Made by a program: the position numbers and the translations under genes. From positions 194,317-258,316 of the forward strand of contig NZ_KE384440.1 of NCBI RefSeq assembly GCF_000425725.1: a stretch of DNA of 64,000 nt, in the 5' to 3' direction. The DNA comes from Halomonas halocynthiae DSM 14573. GTDB taxonomy: Bacteria > Pseudomonadota > Gammaproteobacteria > Pseudomonadales > Halomonadaceae. The notes beneath the pieces are model-generated. The model ran no database searches. It was not told where the DNA came from and was given only the letters and a program-made list of their open reading frames with translations. Below are positions 8,294 through 18,015 of this stretch, in pieces. Position 1 is the first letter of the stretch. Every line of letters begins with the position of its first letter.

Positions 8294-9835
8294 TTATTCG
8301 GGGATGACCTGTAGCGTTTGGTAAATCGGCAATACCTGTTTATTGAACTTGGTCGCTAACCGGGTAAGCTCATCAATGTTGTCTTGTGGCTCTGACAGCG
8401 TTTTACCCTCTTTAATGACCAGTTTATTCTGTGCCGACAGAATGCTCCATGCGTTATCTGCCATGGACTGGGGGGCGGTGGTGCCTTCGATATAGGCTAG
8501 AAGGAACATCTGATGAAATAGCGAGATGCGAACGCCGCCACCCGTTACGGGGCTTGCTAGTAAGTTGGTTTCGTTACCGCTGCGTACTTGGTTGAGTAGA
8601 TGACGGTTGAGACGGTGTGACGTAGGTTTGGCTTTTTCAATGTCAGTATCCTGCTGTACTGCTTCAAGAGCCCCCTTGGCTGCCAGGATCGTGATGGCGT
8701 TACCTAGTGCGGCCAAGCTGATATTGTGGCCTTCAAGGCGCTTGCGTAGCTCACCGACTGAGATCGGCTGATGGTCTGCCAGCACTTCAATAACGGGGTT
8801 ATAAATGTCTTCCCGTAGTGTAAAGCCTCCCTGCGAGGTGGTGATTTTTAGTTCGATGCTGTCGGGGGAGGCAGTCAGCATAACGCGTTGCTGTTCAAGC
8901 ATGTCTTGTTGTTCGATCATGCTCAGGCGTCGCCCGCCCTTGACCCAAAGGTCGGTGCGGAACATGCGGTTGGTACAGAAATCTTTAACCGTTTCGCTGA
9001 ACATCGGGTCGCTGATGGAGTTGAGTAGAGCGCGTTGGTCTTCGCTCAACTGAATGTTGTCTATATTGTCAGTGTAACGGGCAGAGGTTGCCCACTTGAG
9101 CTTGGCGGGAGAAAGCCAGCTGGCCATCTTTGAGAAGCCCATGGGCTCCCAGTCACGATTGAAGTATTCGTGAGCTAGGTAGTGTTTATTGTCACCGCGC
9201 ATCTTTTCGATACGCCCTTTGATCTGCGGATTGTCTTGGGCAAATCTAGGGTTTGTCTTGAGCAGTTTGTCAGCAAACTCCATCGCCTCGTCAACACGGG
9301 TCAGGATACCGGCACCTGATGCGCTCATGACGTCTGAGTGCTCAACCAGCAGATCGCGCATTGGCACCATGGCTGCCCAGCCGGGTTGGGTGTTGTAGCT
9401 GATGTAGAGTACGCCACCAACTTTGAGTTTACGGCGAATGAAGTCCACTACAATCGTGCGATTCTCGTCTGAAATCCAGCTCCAGATGCCGTGCAGTCCA
9501 ATGAAGTCGAACTCTGGTAGCTCTTCGCGGCTGGCAAATTCATCGAAGGCGTCGTCATATAGCTTGGCATCAGATTGACTGATGTTGGCGAGGTGTTGAG
9601 CAAATGCTGCCTGATTGGGGTTGAAGTCAGTGCCGTACCAGTTGATGTTGGATGCTGCTGCATGCAGGTTGGTGCTCATACCCTGGCCGAAACCCAGCTC
9701 ACAGGCATTAATGACATCTGGTGGGCGCAGGCCAGCATTGATAAAAGCCAGATTGATTCGCAGTGGGTTCAGCTCATTGTAATAGCCAAAGGTGTAGTCG
9801 ATATCTGCCACATATCCGGAGGTCCAATCGGACAT
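8294..9835 (-). CDS. Class I SAM-dependent methyltransferase with PKMT-type regulatory domain
   Basis: A 513-aa protein. The N-terminal third is a Rossmann methyltransferase: SAM motif I is CELGFGQG (about residues 45-52), then YGTDFNP and FDFIGLHGIWSW. The rest resembles the 'methyltransferase regulatory domain' found next to such methyltransferases in bacteria. The substrate is unknown; protein lysine has been suggested for the family name, without proof here. The frame is open to 9868, but ATG at 9835 has AGGAGT 8 bases upstream and starts with the usual MSDWTSGYVADIDYTFGYY-type N-terminus. It is a single-gene unit with its own terminator. Confidence 0.8.
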   Translation of the reverse strand: MSDWTSGYVADIDYTFGYYNELNPLRINLAFINAGLRPPDVINACELGFGQGMSTNLHAAASNINWYGTDFNPNQAAFAQHLANISQSDAKLYDDAFDEFASREELPEFDFIGLHGIWSWISDENRTIVVDFIRRKLKVGGVLYISYNTQPGWAAMVPMRDLLVEHSDVMSASGAGILTRVDEAMEFADKLLKTNPRFAQDNPQIKGRIEKMRGDNKHYLAHEYFNRDWEPMGFSKMASWLSPAKLKWATSARYTDNIDNIQLSEDQRALLNSISDPMFSETVKDFCTNRMFRTDLWVKGGRRLSMIEQQDMLEQQRVMLTASPDSIELKITTSQGGFTLREDIYNPVIEVLADHQPISVGELRKRLEGHNISLAALGNAITILAAKGALEAVQQDTDIEKAKPTSHRLNRHLLNQVRSGNETNLLASPVTGGGVRISLFHQMFLLAYIEGTTAPQSMADNAWSILSAQNKLVIKEGKTLSEPQDNIDELTRLATKFNKQVLPIYQTLQVIPE

Positions 9836-10001
9836 AGCAATCACTCCTATATTTGTCGTAATGCCCATTACGGCGGGCTGCGCCTGCCTGCTTAGCAGAC
9901 AAGAATGCGTTGATATATATCAAATAACAACGCAAAAATTTGTCACTTAACCAAGGTTTACGCTTGGTGGGCCTGCCATGACTATGTTGTGTGAGGCTTG
10001 G

Positions 10002-10769
10002 CTATATGGAGGCCATGCTGTCCTGGAGGGTGTCCAGCAGGCTATCAAGCAGTTCCGAAGAGCCAAAACGAAAGTGTGCTGGCGTTACCCAAGCGGGGCC
10101 CATGATGTCGGCTGCGAGCATCAGGTGTTCATGGGCTTGCTCCGTGGCGTAGATGCCGCCAGCGACTTTGAAACCCACGTTTTTCCTAGGGCTGGCTTTT
10201 ATGGTTTCCAGTATGATTTCAGCAGCATCTAAGGTGGCGCTTACATCTACTTTTCCGGTAGAGCTCGTGATGACGTCGGCCCCGCCCTCGATGGCAAGCT
10301 CAGCCGCTCTGCCAATCAATGTGGGATCAACCAGCTCGCTCGTTTCAAGAATGACCTTCAGCGTGGCGTCGACAGCTGCTGCGCGACACATTTCGACCAA
10401 CTCAAGGCCAGTCGCCTCATCACCTGCCAGCAGAGCGCGGTAAGGAAACACTACTTCGACCTCGTCGGCACCGGCGGCAACGGCGCTGCGGGTTTCTCTG
10501 GCAGCCGCCATCGGATCATCGTTGCCGTGGGGGAAGTTGGTAACCGTGGCAACTTTTACTGTGTTGGCGTTGGGGCCGTTTTCTGCGCTCAGTGCGCGTT
10601 TCGCGGTAACGACGAACGCTGGTTTGACGCAGACCGCCGCGGTGTTGCCCAAGGGGGTTTTTGCCTGTCGGCAAAGCGCTTCAATATCACTATCTGTATT
10701 GCTGTCCTTGAGGTTTGTCAGGTCCATGCAGGCCAGTGCGAGTCGAGCTGATTGTTGCAAATCGCGCAT
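10002..10769 (-). CDS. deoC: Deoxyribose-phosphate aldolase
   Basis: Cleaves 2-deoxy-D-ribose 5-phosphate to glyceraldehyde 3-phosphate and acetaldehyde in deoxynucleoside catabolism (255 aa). Residues matching the E. coli active site are visible: Asp102 in AGADEVEVVFPY, the Schiff-base Lys173 in ITSSTGK and Lys201 in VGFKVAGGI. The protein is of normal length for the gammaproteobacterial type. It stands alone; no deoA, deoB or deoD gene is near. Confidence 0.95.
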   Translation of the reverse strand: MRDLQQSARLALACMDLTNLKDSNTDSDIEALCRQAKTPLGNTAAVCVKPAFVVTAKRALSAENGPNANTVKVATVTNFPHGNDDPMAAARETRSAVAAGADEVEVVFPYRALLAGDEATGLELVEMCRAAAVDATLKVILETSELVDPTLIGRAAELAIEGGADVITSSTGKVDVSATLDAAEIILETIKASPRKNVGFKVAGGIYATEQAHEHLMLAADIMGPAWVTPAHFRFGSSELLDSLLDTLQDSMASI

Positions 10770-10909
10770 TTAATGCTCCAAAAACTGCTGATGATCAATG
10801 AGGTTTTCATCTGATGCTGCTATTTTGGACAAGATGGTCAGTAATTACACGGGGATTAGCATTTTTTGCTGGTCGTGTTTTGGTGATTTTTTAGTACTGG
10901 AGATAGTTC

Positions 10910-11599
10910 ATGCGTGCTGCAGATATCATGACAACCGAGGTGATCACCGTCACCCCTGAAACTGAAGTGGGTGACGTGGCCAAGCTACTTGTTGAGCACA
11001 GTATCAGTGCAGTGCCTGTGGTGGATAGTGAGCGGCACATTCTGGGCATTGTGAGTGAGGGCGATCTGATACGCCGTATTCGTAAAAGCCGAGAGGGGGC
11101 GCCCCGTACGTCGACATGGCGCAAGATTTTTTCAGGCACTAGCGTTGAAGACTATGTGAAAACGCGTGGGCGCTATGCGGCTCAAGTGATGAGTACAGAC
11201 ATTCTGACCGTCACCGAAGACGAGCTGTTATACCGGATCGCTAGAGTGCTAGAGAAAAATAACGTCAAGCGGGTCCCCGTGGTGCGTGATGGTAAGCTGG
11301 TTGGCATTATCAGCCGTTCCAACTTGCTGCGCGGCTTTGCAACGGCTAAGCCTGATATTGAAGGCGCTTCTGACGACCTATCTATCCGTAAGGCCATTTA
11401 TAAGGAACTGAGAAATCTCAGTGGCTTAATGGGCGAGCGTTTGAATATTATTGTGTCAGAAGGTCACGTGCAGCTGTGGGGGCTGGTGGAGAATAAAGAG
11501 CAACGCTGGGCTGTTCAGGTGGCTGCTGAAAATACGCCCGGGGTCACGCGAGTAACAAATCACCTGGGCTTTGTACCGCGCGGCGTGGGAGGCTACTAA
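10910..11599 (+). CDS. Protein with two CBS domains and a C-terminal BON domain
   Basis: A 229-aa soluble protein. CBS domain 1 spans about residues 1-60 (MRAADIMTTEVITVTPET...VVDSERHILGIVSEGDL), CBS domain 2 about 88-145 (VMSTDILTVTEDE...VVRDGKLVGIISRSNLLR), and a BON-like domain about 155-225 (NIIVSEGHVQLWGLVENKEQ). CBS pairs bind adenosyl ligands and BON domains are thought to bind membranes or phospholipids, so an energy- or stress-sensing role at the membrane is likely. The ATG has CTGGAGATAG upstream. The gene stands alone, divergent from deoC. Confidence 0.88.
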   Translation: MRAADIMTTEVITVTPETEVGDVAKLLVEHSISAVPVVDSERHILGIVSEGDLIRRIRKSREGAPRTSTWRKIFSGTSVEDYVKTRGRYAAQVMSTDILTVTEDELLYRIARVLEKNNVKRVPVVRDGKLVGIISRSNLLRGFATAKPDIEGASDDLSIRKAIYKELRNLSGLMGERLNIIVSEGHVQLWGLVENKEQRWAVQVAAENTPGVTRVTNHLGFVPRGVGGY

Positions 11600-11640
11600 G
11601 TCACGCTTAAGTACGCTTACCGTCGTGATGACCCGAGGGC

Positions 11641-11681
11641 GCGGAGCCCCTTATAAGGCGCTCCGTGCTTTCTGCTTTTTG
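11641..11681 (+). terminator. Possible terminator of the CBS-BON gene
   Basis: GCGGAGC pairs with GCTCCGT around an inner CCTTATAAGG palindrome, followed by a T-rich stretch (TTTCTGCTTTTTG). It lies about 40 bases after the CBS-BON stop. Confidence 0.45.
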
Positions 11682-11729
11682 TCGTTTGGTGTTTGTCTCT
11701 AGCGTTATCACTTCGTCAAGTGAGTTTCT

Positions 11730-13169
11730 GTGATCAATGTAACTATCAAGGATAATTACCACCTGCGTATTTCGCGGGTGTTGCAAGAGGGGCGCTCTCA
11801 TCATCTGGATGTTGTGCTGTTTCTGCCGGTGGAGCTTGGCCTGACGACAAACCTAATGACGGAAGAGGCCTTTTATCACCGAGCGTTTCAGATTAAGCGC
11901 ACGTATTACAGTGAGCGCCACCGTTTACCTCTGGTTATGAGCCGTTTAGCTGGTGCGCGTTTGGATGTTGATCAGTTTCGTCTGGGATTGAGTCTTTATG
12001 CACATCAATATGTGTTGGCATTAGAAGAGGCTAGCCGCTCATTACTTGAGCAGGCCCGTGCTTTGCGTAAACGTGTCAGGCGATTAGCGCGAAAGCCTGA
12101 AGAGGAGCGTACTAGCGAGGCTCAGCAGGCGATTGAAGACGCGCGCGCAGCGCTGGCGTCTCAGTTGAAAGATACGATTATGCTATCGCGCGGTATTCTC
12201 AGACGAATGCGCCGTCAGCGTCATGAGGAAGGTGCGTTACGCGATCATTTTGTCAATATTGATAATTATCTGTCGTGGCAAACAGAGCAGCGGCTACTGG
12301 CAGTTGCAGCACAGCTGCCCGATGACGGGGCGCTTGGTGCTGAGCGTTCGGCGCTATTGGCGTTGTGCCATAGCGAGAACGTCTACCGGGAAGAGTTGCG
12401 TTATAACCCGCCTGCCGTGGTTGATGATCCGGCGCGAATCTCTAATCGCATGCGTCTGCTGAGGCTGCTTATTGAGCAGCCGGTCACTCTCAAGCAACAG
12501 CAGCAAACGCTGGGTGGCGTCGAACAGCGCATGGTTAAAGCGGTGGCCACAGCTATGGTGATGGTGGTCGTCACCCTTGGTTTAATGCGAGCGCGCGAGC
12601 TGCTGGGTGACGTGACGGCGATGTTTGTGTCGGCGTTAGCTTTGATGTATGCGCTGCGCGAGGTGTTTAAGGACGATTTGCGCTCGACCATGTGGCGCTG
12701 GCTGAGGCGCGGCAGGCCGCGTTGGCGGAGGCATTACCGAGACCCAAACAGTAAAACGCCAGTGGGGCGTCAATTAGAGTGGTTTGATTACCGAGGTGTT
12801 GATGCGTTAGACGCAGAGTTGCGGCGAATGAGAGGTGGTGGAGCCGAGTGGCGCGGTGAAACCGTGTTGCATTACCGCTCGCGCTCGAAGATGTCGCCAA
12901 CGCGCTTTCTCAGTGGTTACGATAAAACGCGCGAGAACCTAACACTGGATCTTTCGCCGATCATAAAGTTGATGGTGGGGGCGAACCAGCGTGTTTATGG
13001 CGTGGATAGCAAAGAGCGAATTACACAAGAGTTGGTAGAGCGTAATCATATGGTGCAGCTGGTGGTTCGTGATCGCGAAAGTGATGGTTCCTGCGTCATT
13101 CAACGTTGGAAAGTGGTGGTGAATCGCTCGGGTATTATGGATTTGCAGCTGGCTGATGAAACGCAGTAA
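11730..13169 (+). CDS. Unrecognised protein with a central membrane hairpin
   Basis: A 479-aa protein not recognised from sequence. The N-terminal half is soluble and helical, including a basic, charged stretch (about 110-165) that may be coiled coil. Near residues 265-310 are two adjacent hydrophobic helices (ATAMVMVVVTLGLM and AMFVSALALMYALREVF) separated by a short polar turn, suggesting one membrane hairpin. The C-terminal half is soluble and Arg-rich (LRRGRPRWRRHYRD). Start is GTG with only a weak AGTGAG upstream. It ends 54 bases before a convergent aminotransferase gene. No enzyme motif is apparent. Confidence 0.7.
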   Translation: MINVTIKDNYHLRISRVLQEGRSHHLDVVLFLPVELGLTTNLMTEEAFYHRAFQIKRTYYSERHRLPLVMSRLAGARLDVDQFRLGLSLYAHQYVLALEEASRSLLEQARALRKRVRRLARKPEEERTSEAQQAIEDARAALASQLKDTIMLSRGILRRMRRQRHEEGALRDHFVNIDNYLSWQTEQRLLAVAAQLPDDGALGAERSALLALCHSENVYREELRYNPPAVVDDPARISNRMRLLRLLIEQPVTLKQQQQTLGGVEQRMVKAVATAMVMVVVTLGLMRARELLGDVTAMFVSALALMYALREVFKDDLRSTMWRWLRRGRPRWRRHYRDPNSKTPVGRQLEWFDYRGVDALDAELRRMRGGGAEWRGETVLHYRSRSKMSPTRFLSGYDKTRENLTLDLSPIIKLMVGANQRVYGVDSKERITQELVERNHMVQLVVRDRESDGSCVIQRWKVVVNRSGIMDLQLADETQ

Positions 13170-13171
13170 AA

Positions 13172-13203
13172 CGGGCTGAAGCCATATCCTTTGCTCCAGC
13201 CCG
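13172..13203. terminator. Hairpin between convergent genes
   Basis: CGGGCTG pairs with CAGCCCG across an 18-base loop, right after the stop at 13169 and just before the convergent stop at 13223. No T run follows, so terminator function is uncertain. Confidence 0.35.
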
Positions 13204-13222
13204 CTCATGCCTGGTTAGCACG

Positions 13223-14365
13223 TTAGTCAGTGATAGCATGCGCCTGGATGCGGTCCAGTGCGGCAGTCAGCTGCTCGATGCAGCGATCAACATTATGCAG
13301 CTTATCTAGACCGAACAGGCCGATGCGGAATGTCTGGAAATTCTCTCCTTCGTCACACATCAGCGGTACGCCAGTAGCTACCTGTAGGCCTGCTTCTGCA
13401 AAGGCGGCCACTAGATCAGGATTGTCGGTGTAGCTGACGACCACGCCTGGTGCTTCATAACCCGGTGCTGCGACACTGGGAAAACCGCGACTGGCGAGTA
13501 GCTCGCGTACACGCTGCCCCAAGTCAAGCTGCTCCTCACGCACGTTGTCAAAGCCATAGGCTTCGGTTTCGGCCATCACGCTGTGTAATTTTGTTAGGCC
13601 ATCGGTGGGTAAGGTAGCGTGATAGGCATGACCGCCTTCTTCGTAAGCCTCCATGATGTTTAGCCACTTTTTCAGATCAAGGGCAAAACTATCGCTGGTG
13701 GTTTCTTCGAGAATCTCACGCGCCTGACGTGACAGCATAACCATGCCGCAGCCCGGAGAGCCGCTCCAGCCTTTCTGAGGTGCGCTGATCAGCACATCGA
13801 TACCAAGTTCCTGCATATCGACCCAATCGGTTCCTGAGGCAATGCAGTCAAGTACTAACAAGCCGTTTTGTTCATGTATGGCTTCGGCAACTTTGCGCAG
13901 GTAGTCATTGGGCAGTTTGATGCCTGAAGCCGTTTCTACATGCGGAGCAAACACGATATCTGGTTGCTGTTCATGGATGGTGTCAAGAACGTCGTCAAGA
14001 TCAGGTGGTGCAAATGGCGACGTCGGGTCATCTTCATTTAAACGTCGCGCTTTGCGGATATTAAGCTCAGCGGGAATTTTTCCCTCTTCAAGAATCTGAC
14101 TCCAGCGATAGCTGAACCAGCCATTACGAATGACTAAACAGTTGCGCTGGCGCGCGAATTGTCGGGCAGCGGCTTCCATGGCGTAAGTACCGCTACCGGG
14201 AAGAATAATCGCTGAGTGAGCGCGGTAGACCTGCTTCAGAGTGGCGGAAACATCACGCATCACATTCTGAAACTTGGGCGACATATGGTTAAGTGCCCGG
14301 TCAGTGTAGACCACTGAAAATTCAAGCAGACCATCAGGGTCCACATCAGGAAGCAAGCTGGCCAT
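13223..14365 (-). CDS. Class V aminotransferase, alanine/serine-glyoxylate type
   Basis: PLP-dependent aminotransferase of 380 aa. Features are ILPGSGTYAMEAAARQF (cofactor phosphate binding), LVLDCIASGTDWVDM, and the likely PLP lysine in ISAPQKGWSGSPGCG. LMCDEGENFQTFRIGLFG near the end is typical of the alanine-glyoxylate/serine-pyruvate branch. TTG at 14377 is in frame, but ATG at 14365 has GGAGA six bases before it. The amino donor cannot be read from sequence. The gene lies just downstream of pta on the same strand, 90 bases away. Confidence 0.83.
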   Translation of the reverse strand: MASLLPDVDPDGLLEFSVVYTDRALNHMSPKFQNVMRDVSATLKQVYRAHSAIILPGSGTYAMEAAARQFARQRNCLVIRNGWFSYRWSQILEEGKIPAELNIRKARRLNEDDPTSPFAPPDLDDVLDTIHEQQPDIVFAPHVETASGIKLPNDYLRKVAEAIHEQNGLLVLDCIASGTDWVDMQELGIDVLISAPQKGWSGSPGCGMVMLSRQAREILEETTSDSFALDLKKWLNIMEAYEEGGHAYHATLPTDGLTKLHSVMAETEAYGFDNVREEQLDLGQRVRELLASRGFPSVAAPGYEAPGVVVSYTDNPDLVAAFAEAGLQVATGVPLMCDEGENFQTFRIGLFGLDKLHNVDRCIEQLTAALDRIQAHAITD

Positions 14366-14455
14366 GTGTTTCTCCAATTGTGATTCGGGCCTGAAACGAG
14401 TTGCTAAAGGATATGCTTTTAGACGTCAACAGGCCAGTTTGGTCGATGGTGATAA

Positions 14456-16609
14456 TTAGTGGGCACGCTGCCCTGCTTGAATCGCGGTGAGGGCGATGGT
14501 GTAAACAATGTCATCGACCCGTGCGCCACGTGATAGGTCGTTGACTGGCTTATTGAGGCCTTGCAGCATAGGACCTACGCTAATGCAGTTGGCGCTACGT
14601 TGTACGGCTTTGTAGGTTGTGTTGCCGGTATTTAGGTCAGGGAAGACAAACACGGTGGCACGGCCGGCCACCGGTGAGTCGGGCGCTTTCTGGCGACCGA
14701 CACTTTCAATGGCAGCTGCATCGTATTGCAAGGGGCCATCGATAATCAGTTCTGGGGCTTTTTCGCGAGCAATACGTGTGGCTTCGCGGACTTTTACCAC
14801 GTCACTGCCGGTACCAGACTGGCCGGTGGAGTAGCTGATCATAGCGACCCGAGGCTCGATACCAAAGGCCGAGGCGGAGTGTGCGCTTTGAATAGCGATT
14901 TCAGCTAAGGTCTCAGCATCGGGGTCGGGAATAACAGCACAGTCACCATAGACGACGACTTGGTCAGGTAGCAGCATGAAAAATATGGATGACACTTGAT
15001 TGTAACCAGGGGCCGTTTTTATCAGCTGGAAGGCTGGGCGTACTGTATTGGCCGTGGTGTGTATTGCACCTGAGACTAAGCCGTCCACCTTGCTTTCGGC
15101 TAGCATCATGGTGCCTAGTACCACATTGTCCTGTAACTGCGCTTTTGCAGTGAGCGCATTGAGTCGCTCGCCGCGTAGCGCCACCATGGGAGCGACATAC
15201 TCCTGACGCACCTCAGCAGGGTTGATGACTGTCAGGCCGTCGGGAAGCGTTAGTCCTCGTTTGGCGGCGACGGCCTCAATCGACTCTCGCTCGCCTAGCA
15301 GCACGCAATCAGCAATGCCGCGCCGCTGGCAAATTACCGCCGCTTCTACGGTGCGCGGCTCATTACCCTCTGGCAATACGATGCGACGGCGAGTGCTGAC
15401 CGCCATTTCTACCAACCGATGACGAAAAGCCGCAGGAGAAAGCCGCTTAGGTACACCACGACTCATGGTTTCACGCAGCCACGCTAGGTCGAGATGTGCG
15501 GCAACAAAGCGTGTTACCTGCTCAGCCCGCTCAGTATCATCTAATGGTATGTCTTTTCCCATCCTGTCCAGCTTACTTGCCGTGGTAAAGCTGTCGTGCG
15601 CTACCGTTAGTACAGGTAAGCCTGACGCTAGTGCCGGGCGACAGAAGTCAACCATGGCTTGATTAGGTGGCTCGTTGTGGGTCAGTACAATGCCAGACAG
15701 TTGCACACCACTGAGGGTGGCCATGGCGGCGGCTAATAGCGTGTCATCGCGATCGCCCGACGTGACGATCAGGCGGCCCGGTTGGAAAGCATGCAACATA
15801 TGAGCAGCGCTGCGTGCACACAGGCTAGTGCCTAGTACTCGGCGGTTGGCCATGTCTCCCTCGTTGAGGCAGCGGGCATTCAGCGCCCGGGCGATATCCA
15901 GTGTTCGCGGCACGCTTAGGCCTTCCTGCCAAGGCACTGCAGCGATCAGCTTGAGTCCAGCATGTTCAAGTGGTGCTAAATGCTGCTGCCAGCGAGTGAG
16001 TACTTGGTGGCCTGATTCAGAGGTGGCTTCTGGTGCGGCAAGGCTGGTTTGGTGCTGTGGGGCGCTGACCGGCAGGCGCATCAGCATACAGCCTAAAACT
16101 CGACGTATCTGCCGGCCGCCGAAGGCCTGTATCTGCATATCAATTTGTTCAAGTAAGCCAGCGGCATCATCACTGTCGCTGCTGGCCACCAGAATAATGT
16201 TGGCATCCAGGGCGCGGGCTAGCTGGGCATTGAGCGTAGCGGCGTAACTGGTATCAGCATTGGGGGCTAGCCCTTCTACGACGACCACTGCCGGCGGCTC
16301 ATTTTCTCGGCGCAACAGCGATAATTTGGCCACTGCCGATTCCATGAGCTCAGCGCTGCGATTATCCGCTAGCAACCGCTCCAGTTCAGCCTTTGGTGTG
16401 GGCGGCGGGGGCGCTAGCCCAAGCGTGTTAGCGATCAGCGCTGAGCTGTGGTCAAGCGGCTCTGTGCTTTCCTCATCTTGGCGAAGCGGTTTGAAATAAC
16501 CGGCTTTTACACCCAAAGTGTCCAGCCCGCGCAGCAGACCAAGGCAGGCAGACGTTAGACCGACGCCGCCGTCAGTAGGAACCAGCAGCAAGGTACGAGG
16601 GGATGTCAT
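14456..16609 (-). CDS. pta: Phosphate acetyltransferase (long form)
   Basis: Interconverts acetyl-CoA and acetyl phosphate; with AckA it forms the overflow/acetate pathway. At 717 aa it is the long enterobacterial/pseudomonad form: an N-terminal P-loop-like domain resembling dethiobiotin synthetase (LLLVPTDGGVGLTSACLGL), a middle DRTGG-type domain (GDRDDTLLAAAM) and a C-terminal catalytic domain with VSGAIHTTANTVRPAFQLI and SYSTGQSG. Its start overlaps the ackA stop by four bases (ATGA), giving an ackA-pta operon on the minus strand. Confidence 0.95.
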   Translation of the reverse strand: MTSPRTLLLVPTDGGVGLTSACLGLLRGLDTLGVKAGYFKPLRQDEESTEPLDHSSALIANTLGLAPPPPTPKAELERLLADNRSAELMESAVAKLSLLRRENEPPAVVVVEGLAPNADTSYAATLNAQLARALDANIILVASSDSDDAAGLLEQIDMQIQAFGGRQIRRVLGCMLMRLPVSAPQHQTSLAAPEATSESGHQVLTRWQQHLAPLEHAGLKLIAAVPWQEGLSVPRTLDIARALNARCLNEGDMANRRVLGTSLCARSAAHMLHAFQPGRLIVTSGDRDDTLLAAAMATLSGVQLSGIVLTHNEPPNQAMVDFCRPALASGLPVLTVAHDSFTTASKLDRMGKDIPLDDTERAEQVTRFVAAHLDLAWLRETMSRGVPKRLSPAAFRHRLVEMAVSTRRRIVLPEGNEPRTVEAAVICQRRGIADCVLLGERESIEAVAAKRGLTLPDGLTVINPAEVRQEYVAPMVALRGERLNALTAKAQLQDNVVLGTMMLAESKVDGLVSGAIHTTANTVRPAFQLIKTAPGYNQVSSIFFMLLPDQVVVYGDCAVIPDPDAETLAEIAIQSAHSASAFGIEPRVAMISYSTGQSGTGSDVVKVREATRIAREKAPELIIDGPLQYDAAAIESVGRQKAPDSPVAGRATVFVFPDLNTGNTTYKAVQRSANCISVGPMLQGLNKPVNDLSRGARVDDIVYTIALTAIQAGQRAH

Positions 16610-17787
16610 TGATTCTTCTCCAGCAGGCGACGGGTTTCTTCTGCGATTCGGCCTTCTTCATCGGTAGGGATGACCCAGATTTCAGGACGCTCAGCGTCGC
16701 CTGTATCAATACGGCCTTCCTTTCCGCCCACGGTGTTGGTATTGGCTTTGCCTGCCAGGCGTAGCCCAAAGTGGGGGAGGCTCTCAATCACCCGAGTGCG
16801 AACCGCTGAAGCGTTTTCGCCAATGCCGCCGGTAAAGGCGATGCCGTCCAGGCGTGGCAGGGCGCAGCTTAGCGCTGCCAGTGACTTGGCTAGCCGGTAG
16901 CAAAATACATCGATAGCCAGCGTAGCCCCTTCATGGTGCTCAGAAGCCGCCTGTTCCAGGGTGCGCATATCGTTGGATAACCCTGAAAGTCCTAGCAGAC
17001 CGCTTTGCTTGTTGAGTAGGTTATCGATGGCTTCGAGACGCCAGCCCAGTCGTCCTAGATGGGCGTGTAGGCCCGGGTCTACATCGCCGCTTCGAGTGCC
17101 CATGACGACACCCTCCAGCGGCGTGAGCCCCATGCTGGTGTCGACGCTTTTGCCTTGCCACACCGCGCAGGTAGAGCAACCGTTGCCTAAGTGCGCAATC
17201 AGCCAGCCGCCGTGGGAGCGTTCGCTCAGCGAATCAACGCGCTGGCTGACGTAAGCATGGCTGCTGCCGTGGAAGCCGTAGCGACGGATACCTTGCTGGC
17301 GATACAGGCGAATGGGAATGGCGTAACGATACGCTTTGGGGGGGAGTGTTTGGTGAAATGCCGTATCGAATACCGCCACTTGAGGAAGGCCGGGGTACAG
17401 GGCTTGGGTGGCCTGCACCCCGACAAGGTTCGCTGGGTTATGTAATGGCGCTAATTCGGTCATGCTTTCAATGGCACGTAGCACAGCGGGTGTGATGGAG
17501 GCTGCCTTGGTGAACCGCTCTCCGCCATGAACGATACGGTGACCTACCGCTAGTAGAGGTTGATCAGCGAGCCGCTCAAGAATAGCGCGCATCGCTTCCA
17601 AATGATTAGCGCCTTCAAGTGAGCAGGAAAACGGCGTGCCGTGGGTGTCGATACCTTTTAAACGGGCCTCATTACCACCGAGGCGCTCAGCCAGTCCAGC
17701 AATGCGCGGTTTGGCAGGGTCATTCGGCACCACTGCATATTTAACCGATGATGAGCCGCAGTTGATCACTAGGATCGAATTACCCAT
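16606..17787 (-). CDS. ackA: Acetate kinase
   Basis: Converts acetyl phosphate and ADP to acetate and ATP (393 aa). Family motifs are present: the N-terminal VINCGSSSVKYAV, the central VFDTAFHQTLP and RRYGFHGSSHAYV, and DIAFTGGIGENASAVR near the end (seen as GIAFTGGIGENASAVR). ORF coding continues to 17829, but ATG at 17787 has AGAGG five bases upstream and gives the normal start MGNSILVINCG. Cotranscribed with pta. An Anr/FNR-like site lies about 100 bases upstream, so induction under low oxygen is likely. Confidence 0.95.
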   Translation of the reverse strand: MGNSILVINCGSSSVKYAVVPNDPAKPRIAGLAERLGGNEARLKGIDTHGTPFSCSLEGANHLEAMRAILERLADQPLLAVGHRIVHGGERFTKAASITPAVLRAIESMTELAPLHNPANLVGVQATQALYPGLPQVAVFDTAFHQTLPPKAYRYAIPIRLYRQQGIRRYGFHGSSHAYVSQRVDSLSERSHGGWLIAHLGNGCSTCAVWQGKSVDTSMGLTPLEGVVMGTRSGDVDPGLHAHLGRLGWRLEAIDNLLNKQSGLLGLSGLSNDMRTLEQAASEHHEGATLAIDVFCYRLAKSLAALSCALPRLDGIAFTGGIGENASAVRTRVIESLPHFGLRLAGKANTNTVGGKEGRIDTGDAERPEIWVIPTDEEGRIAEETRRLLEKNQ

Positions 17788-17884
17788 GACAGCCTCTTTA
17801 TTTGAACCATGCCGCATAAAGCGGCGCAATATATCGAGACGCTAACACGGTTTCGACGAAAGGATGAAACAATGGTAACTGGCG

Positions 17885-17898
17885 TTGATGTAGGTCAA
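17885..17898. promoter_or_regulatory. Anr/FNR-like box upstream of ackA-pta
   Basis: TTGATGTAGGTCAA matches the Anr/FNR consensus TTGAT-N4-ATCAA with one mismatch. It lies about 98 bases upstream of the ackA ATG and about 118 upstream of the divergent small gene at 18016. Anaerobic control of ackA-pta is known in Pseudomonas, so this is a plausible functional site. Confidence 0.5.
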
Positions 17899-18015
17899 GT
17901 GTCTAAGCCAGGGCTGCGGTCATTTGCCACTGGTTGATAGCCTGACAGTGGGTTGCCTGGATGAGGTGGAGTAGGCAATAGTGTGCTTGTTTACACATTT
18001 TTATAAGGCTGAGCT

